DNA from: Dehalococcoidales bacterium | Lineage (GTDB): Bacteria; Chloroflexota; Dehalococcoidia; Dehalococcoidales; Fen-1064 | Direction: 5' to 3' | DNA: 8,285 bases | Assembly: GCA_028713395.1 (NCBI GenBank) | Contig: JAQTOJ010000077.1 | Span: 1 to 8,285 of the forward strand | Part shown: positions 6,267 through 8,285 of the stretch, piece by piece | How the letters are laid out: each line of letters begins with the position of its first letter | Position numbering within the stretch: the first letter of the stretch is position 1 | Notes under the pieces: model-generated | The model's input: the letters and a program-made list of their open reading frames with translations, nothing else | Database searches by the model: none | Told to the model about the DNA's origin: nothing | Made by a program: the position numbers and the translations under genes

Positions 6267-7172
6267 ATGCCATCCACAAATAAGCGACAACGGAAAATAC
6301 TTACTACTGAGGATGTTCTAGATTACCTTTCGAAATGTGTATGCATCGAAGTGAATTCACTGTTGGAAATCAATAATCCCGGAGGACAAAGCGGTTCCAA
6401 TGTATACGATTGCCGGTTCCAGGCTGGAAACAGCGTTGACAGGTGCATACTAAAGATTTATCACTCCGGTTCCGAGGATTACTCGGAGATTGGGTTTACG
6501 GGAACGGCGAGGAAGGTGATTCTGGCGAGTAAGGAATTAAGAGAATACCACATAGGAATACCGAGAGTGCTGGGTACCTATTTTTCAGATGATGTAGCCT
6601 GCGTTGCGATAGAAAGAATGGAACCGGCTACCTGGGATGAAGGAACAAGAGCAACGGCTGCTGTGACATTAGCCCAACTGCACAACATATCGCTGTCCTC
6701 TCTAACGAGCGAGCTTCAGAAACTTATCGTTGATTCAAAAACTAACCGGGACCGGATTCGTTTTGGAGTAATCGGGCAAATCAAAGTACTGGATAGGGAT
6801 TATCCCGGTTGGCGTACTGAATATCCTGAATTGTCACAAAGAGGCGTTAAAATGTGTGAGTGTACTGAGCCATTATCTCCGTTTGTTACATTGTTACACG
6901 GGGACTATTTCTCTAAGAACCTGATTCCAACGTCTCAAGGTGTTTACGTCATTGACTGGGATTTACTCTCAATGGGAGATCCGATGTGGGACCTCGGTTT
7001 TTTGCTTGGGACGGATAACGACGTTAACCGAGACGAGGCAGAGGATGTTATCAAAATTTATAAACAATCCCGTCCGATTGATTCAACAGTGTTATCCTAC
7101 CATGTCGAATGCTGGAAGACTTTCCATGCACTGCGAAAAATTACAAAGGAGTTTCGGGATAGGAATAAATGA
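6267..7172 (+). CDS. aminoglycoside/choline phosphotransferase-fold kinase (APH family)
   Basis: The protein has 301 residues with the protein-kinase-like fold of APH/choline kinase enzymes, which phosphorylate small hydroxylated molecules with ATP. The Brenner motif HGDYFSKN (211-218; catalytic D213, N218) is followed by VIDWD (228-232) with metal ligand D230 and then GDPMWDLGFLLG (237-248), a typical APH sequence. The probable ATP lysine is K63 in ILKIYH, after a Gly/Ser-rich loop GGQSGSN (39-45). The start is the ATG at 6267, with GGAGGG 12 bases upstream; the frame is open further back into rsgA but without a better site. It lies 22 bases after rsgA, so it may share its transcript. The substrate is unknown: an antibiotic, choline or ethanolamine, or a metabolite are all possible. 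The fold assignment is firm, the resistance role is not. Confidence 0.85.
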   Translation: MPSTNKRQRKILTTEDVLDYLSKCVCIEVNSLLEINNPGGQSGSNVYDCRFQAGNSVDRCILKIYHSGSEDYSEIGFTGTARKVILASKELREYHIGIPRVLGTYFSDDVACVAIERMEPATWDEGTRATAAVTLAQLHNISLSSLTSELQKLIVDSKTNRDRIRFGVIGQIKVLDRDYPGWRTEYPELSQRGVKMCECTEPLSPFVTLLHGDYFSKNLIPTSQGVYVIDWDLLSMGDPMWDLGFLLGTDNDVNRDEAEDVIKIYKQSRPIDSTVLSYHVECWKTFHALRKITKEFRDRNK

Positions 7173-7213
7173 GAAAGTAGGTTGGTTGCAGCCCATGTCC
7201 GATGTCCACCTCC

Positions 7214-7259
7214 GTCTTTACGAGGAGTCCCGATTACATTGGGACGACACGGCAATCTC
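7214..7259 (+). repeat. element resembling the dispersed GCGAGGAG...GGCAATCTC repeat family
   Basis: The ends read GTCTTTACGAGGAG and GACACGGCAATCTC. From memory this resembles a dispersed intergenic repeat with the ends GTCATTGCGAGGAG and GGCAATCTC, seen in many Dehalococcoidia and deltaproteobacterial genomes. The centre forms GTCCCGAT / ATTGGGAC (7227-7234 with 7238-7245), an 8-base-pair stem including one G-T pair and a 3-base loop. This copy is diverged at the left end. The family link is recollection, the hairpin is directly visible. Confidence 0.55.
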
Positions 7260-7284
7260 TGGGTGGTAGGGCGATCACAACCCA
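7260..7284 (+). repeat. imperfect palindrome within the repeat block
   Basis: TGGGTGGT (7260-7267) and ACAACCCA (7277-7284) pair at 7 of 8 positions around a 9-base loop. It lies directly between the 46-base element and the right-end palindrome. Confidence 0.4.
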
Positions 7285-7290
7285 AAGTAG

Positions 7291-7307
7291 GGTGGGTGAA
7301 ACCCACC
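7291..7307 (+). repeat. short perfect hairpin at the right end of the repeat block
   Basis: GGTGGGT, loop GAA, ACCCACC form a 7-base-pair stem. No T run follows, so a terminator is unlikely. From memory, palindromes built on GGGTGGGT...ACCCACC are common as interspersed repeats in several phyla. Confidence 0.6.
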
Positions 7308-7465
7308 AGATATAGTACCAGCGGCGGCGGAACGCCCTGTATAGAATCCGGATCAGTATCCAGAAAACATTACTGACTCCAGTGTCCCCGTATCGGAGTA
7401 TAGGGTAAATTCCCCGCGGGATTGAAATGGTAAAAAGTAAGCTAGAAGGAAAAAAGGATTAATAA
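7308..7465 (+). other. non-coding stretch before the first acetyltransferase
   Basis: No ORF with a ribosome binding site is visible. ACTCC and GGAGT near 7376-7400 could form a weak hairpin, and CCCGCGGG lies at about 7413-7420. TTGAAA at 7422-7427 with TAGAAG at 7443-7448 is a poor promoter candidate because the spacer is only 15 bases. AAGGA at 7454-7458 is the ribosome binding site of the next gene. Confidence 0.4.
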
Positions 7466-7933
7466 ATGACAATTAGTGAATTGGATATTATCTCGTTGAA
7501 TGATTTCCCTGTTTACAAAGAACCGATAATCAATTACGTTAACGAGCACTGGAACGTTGTTATCAAACCTTTTACGTATGTTGTAAACCAGTGTTTCAGT
7601 AAATCAGGGTTCTTGCCGCAGACTTACATCATGGTTAAACACGATGAAATCATCGGATTCTATCAGCTTGTCGAACAAGAATTGCTGATACGTAAAGACC
7701 TGTCCCCATGGATCACCTGCGTTTTTATCGATGAAAATCAACGCGGTAACCGGTTTAGTGCCAGATTACTGGAGCATGGGAGAACGATCGCGGGGAGTTT
7801 GGGCTTCCAGAAGGTATACCTGACCACCAACCACATCCAATTCTATGAAAAATTCGGGTTCAGGGAAATCGGTTTGAGTAATTTTATCAACGGCAGCCCT
7901 TCAAAAATCTATGAACACGATACGATCAAATGA
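7466..7933 (+). CDS. GNAT-family N-acetyltransferase
   Basis: The protein has 155 residues, the usual single-domain GNAT size; these enzymes transfer an acetyl group from acetyl-CoA to an amine. ITCVFIDENQRGNRFSARLL (83-102) is motif A, with QRGNRF at the acetyl-CoA pyrophosphate loop where Q/RxxGxG/A is usual; here the second Gly/Ala position holds Arg or Phe depending on alignment. HGRTIAGSLGFQKVYLTT (104-121) continues the fold, and QFYEKFGFREIG (125-136) is the typical C-terminal GNAT signature. AAGGA lies 7 bases before the ATG. A second GNAT gene follows 90 bases later and an APH-fold kinase precedes it, so it may belong to a group of small-molecule modifying genes. The substrate cannot be read from the sequence. 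Confidence 0.85.
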   Translation: MTISELDIISLNDFPVYKEPIINYVNEHWNVVIKPFTYVVNQCFSKSGFLPQTYIMVKHDEIIGFYQLVEQELLIRKDLSPWITCVFIDENQRGNRFSARLLEHGRTIAGSLGFQKVYLTTNHIQFYEKFGFREIGLSNFINGSPSKIYEHDTIK

Positions 7934-8023
7934 CTATCCGAACGGGCCAAAACACAGCTAAGATGACCGATATTCGCAGGAGTAGTGGTAAAGGAATCAA
8001 AATTTTGGAGCAAAGGTTGTACT

Positions 8024-8285
8024 GTGGGTAACTTGAGATTTGTTCAAATCGAAAAAGGAAATGATAGGCATTATGAGATAGTTTTGCCATTGTTTATTGA
8101 TCATATTAACGAACTTGATGGGCACCGAAACAAGAAATCCTCCGTAGAAGAAATCATCGTACAACTGAAGAAACGAGTCAATATACAAGGCATGAGAAAA
8201 GATATGCACTTTGAAATCTGTTATCTCAAGGATGAGGCGATTGGATTGGCGATGTTTGCGATTGATCTAGGGGGCATAAAAGGTT
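8024..8285 (+). CDS. GNAT-family N-acetyltransferase, N-terminal part (runs off the window)
   Basis: An open frame of 87 codons reaches the window end. The start is probably GTG 8024, with AAAGG at 8012-8016 7 bases before it; GTG at 7985 in the same frame is the other option but is only 2 bases from its AGGAG. The translation begins (M)GNLRFVQIEKGND. It ends EICYLKDEAIGLAMFAIDLG plus GIKG, the strand 3 to strand 4 region of many GNAT enzymes in which the sequence after IGLAMF precedes the acetyl-CoA loop. The catalytic part lies beyond the window. It is not a copy of the preceding GNAT: the two share no obvious run of identity. Confidence 0.6.
   Translation, partial: MGNLRFVQIEKGNDRHYEIVLPLFIDHINELDGHRNKKSSVEEIIVQLKKRVNIQGMRKDMHFEICYLKDEAIGLAMFAIDLGGIKG

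Larger units (their letters stand above)
7177..7307 (+). repeat. mosaic block of palindromic intergenic repeats
   Basis: This non-coding block starts 5 bases after the kinase stop. It contains two related copies of a GTAGG..TGG unit at its ends (7177-7195 and 7287-7305), identical at 15 of 19 positions, both preceded by AAA. Between them lie a 46-base element with a hairpin (7214-7259) and a further imperfect palindrome (7260-7284). The arrangement is like a REP or BIME-type mosaic. There is no transposase nearby. Confidence 0.65.

Noticed and set aside
7182..7376. 64-codon ORF across the repeat block
   Set aside because: It consists of palindromic repeat sequence and has no ribosome binding site.
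7964..8032. 22-codon ORF starting MTDIRRSSGK before the second GNAT gene
   Set aside because: There is no ribosome binding site before its ATG and it overlaps the better supported GNAT start in another frame.
7997..8209. 70-codon minus-strand ORF
   Set aside because: It is antisense to the second GNAT reading frame, which carries family-like sequence.

Overview
The window reads as a piece of a bacterial chromosome of moderate GC from an organism I cannot name. The genes are compact, most have Shine-Dalgarno sites, and GTG starts occur. A dispersed-repeat-like block at 7177-7307 resembles, from memory, elements seen in Dehalococcoidia and some Deltaproteobacteria. That is only a weak hint, and no phylogenetic marker settles the taxon.

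Layout. (1) 1-1984, plus strand: a tightly packed operon fragment of a possible upstream gene tail, a GmhA-like SIS sugar-phosphate isomerase, a small transaldolase and a GmhB-like HAD phosphatase. Together they suggest synthesis of a phosphorylated heptose or related sugar for a surface glycan. The transaldolase could supply sedoheptulose 7-phosphate, the SIS enzyme could isomerise it and the HAD enzyme could remove a phosphate. The kinase and nucleotidyltransferase such a route needs are not in the window. (2) 2094-3680, minus strand: a bifunctional NAD(P)HX repair enzyme (Nnr), convergent with the sugar operon across 109 bases with no clear terminator. (3) 3681-3815: a divergent promoter region. 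(4) 3816-4808, plus: an exported, probably lipid-anchored protein of unknown function. (5) 4829-5085: a well-formed sigma-70-like promoter, a 20-codon ORF with a strong ribosome binding site, and a perfect intrinsic terminator that ends 31 bases before the rsgA start. This is either a small independent transcript or an attenuator-type leader of rsgA. (6) 5117-6244: rsgA, a ribosome-assembly GTPase. (7) 6267-7172: a kinase of the aminoglycoside/choline phosphotransferase fold, closely behind rsgA. (8) 7177-7307: a mosaic of palindromic repeats. (9) 7466-7933 and 8024-8285: two GNAT acetyltransferases in tandem, the second cut by the window edge.

The left half is metabolic and housekeeping in character. 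The right half, from 6245, looks accessory: small-molecule modifying enzymes and repeat DNA. The items most worth a second look are the promoter-ORF-terminator unit ahead of rsgA, the altered metal-site residues of the SIS isomerase, and the repeat block. I found no CRISPR array, tRNA, rRNA, transposase or phage gene.
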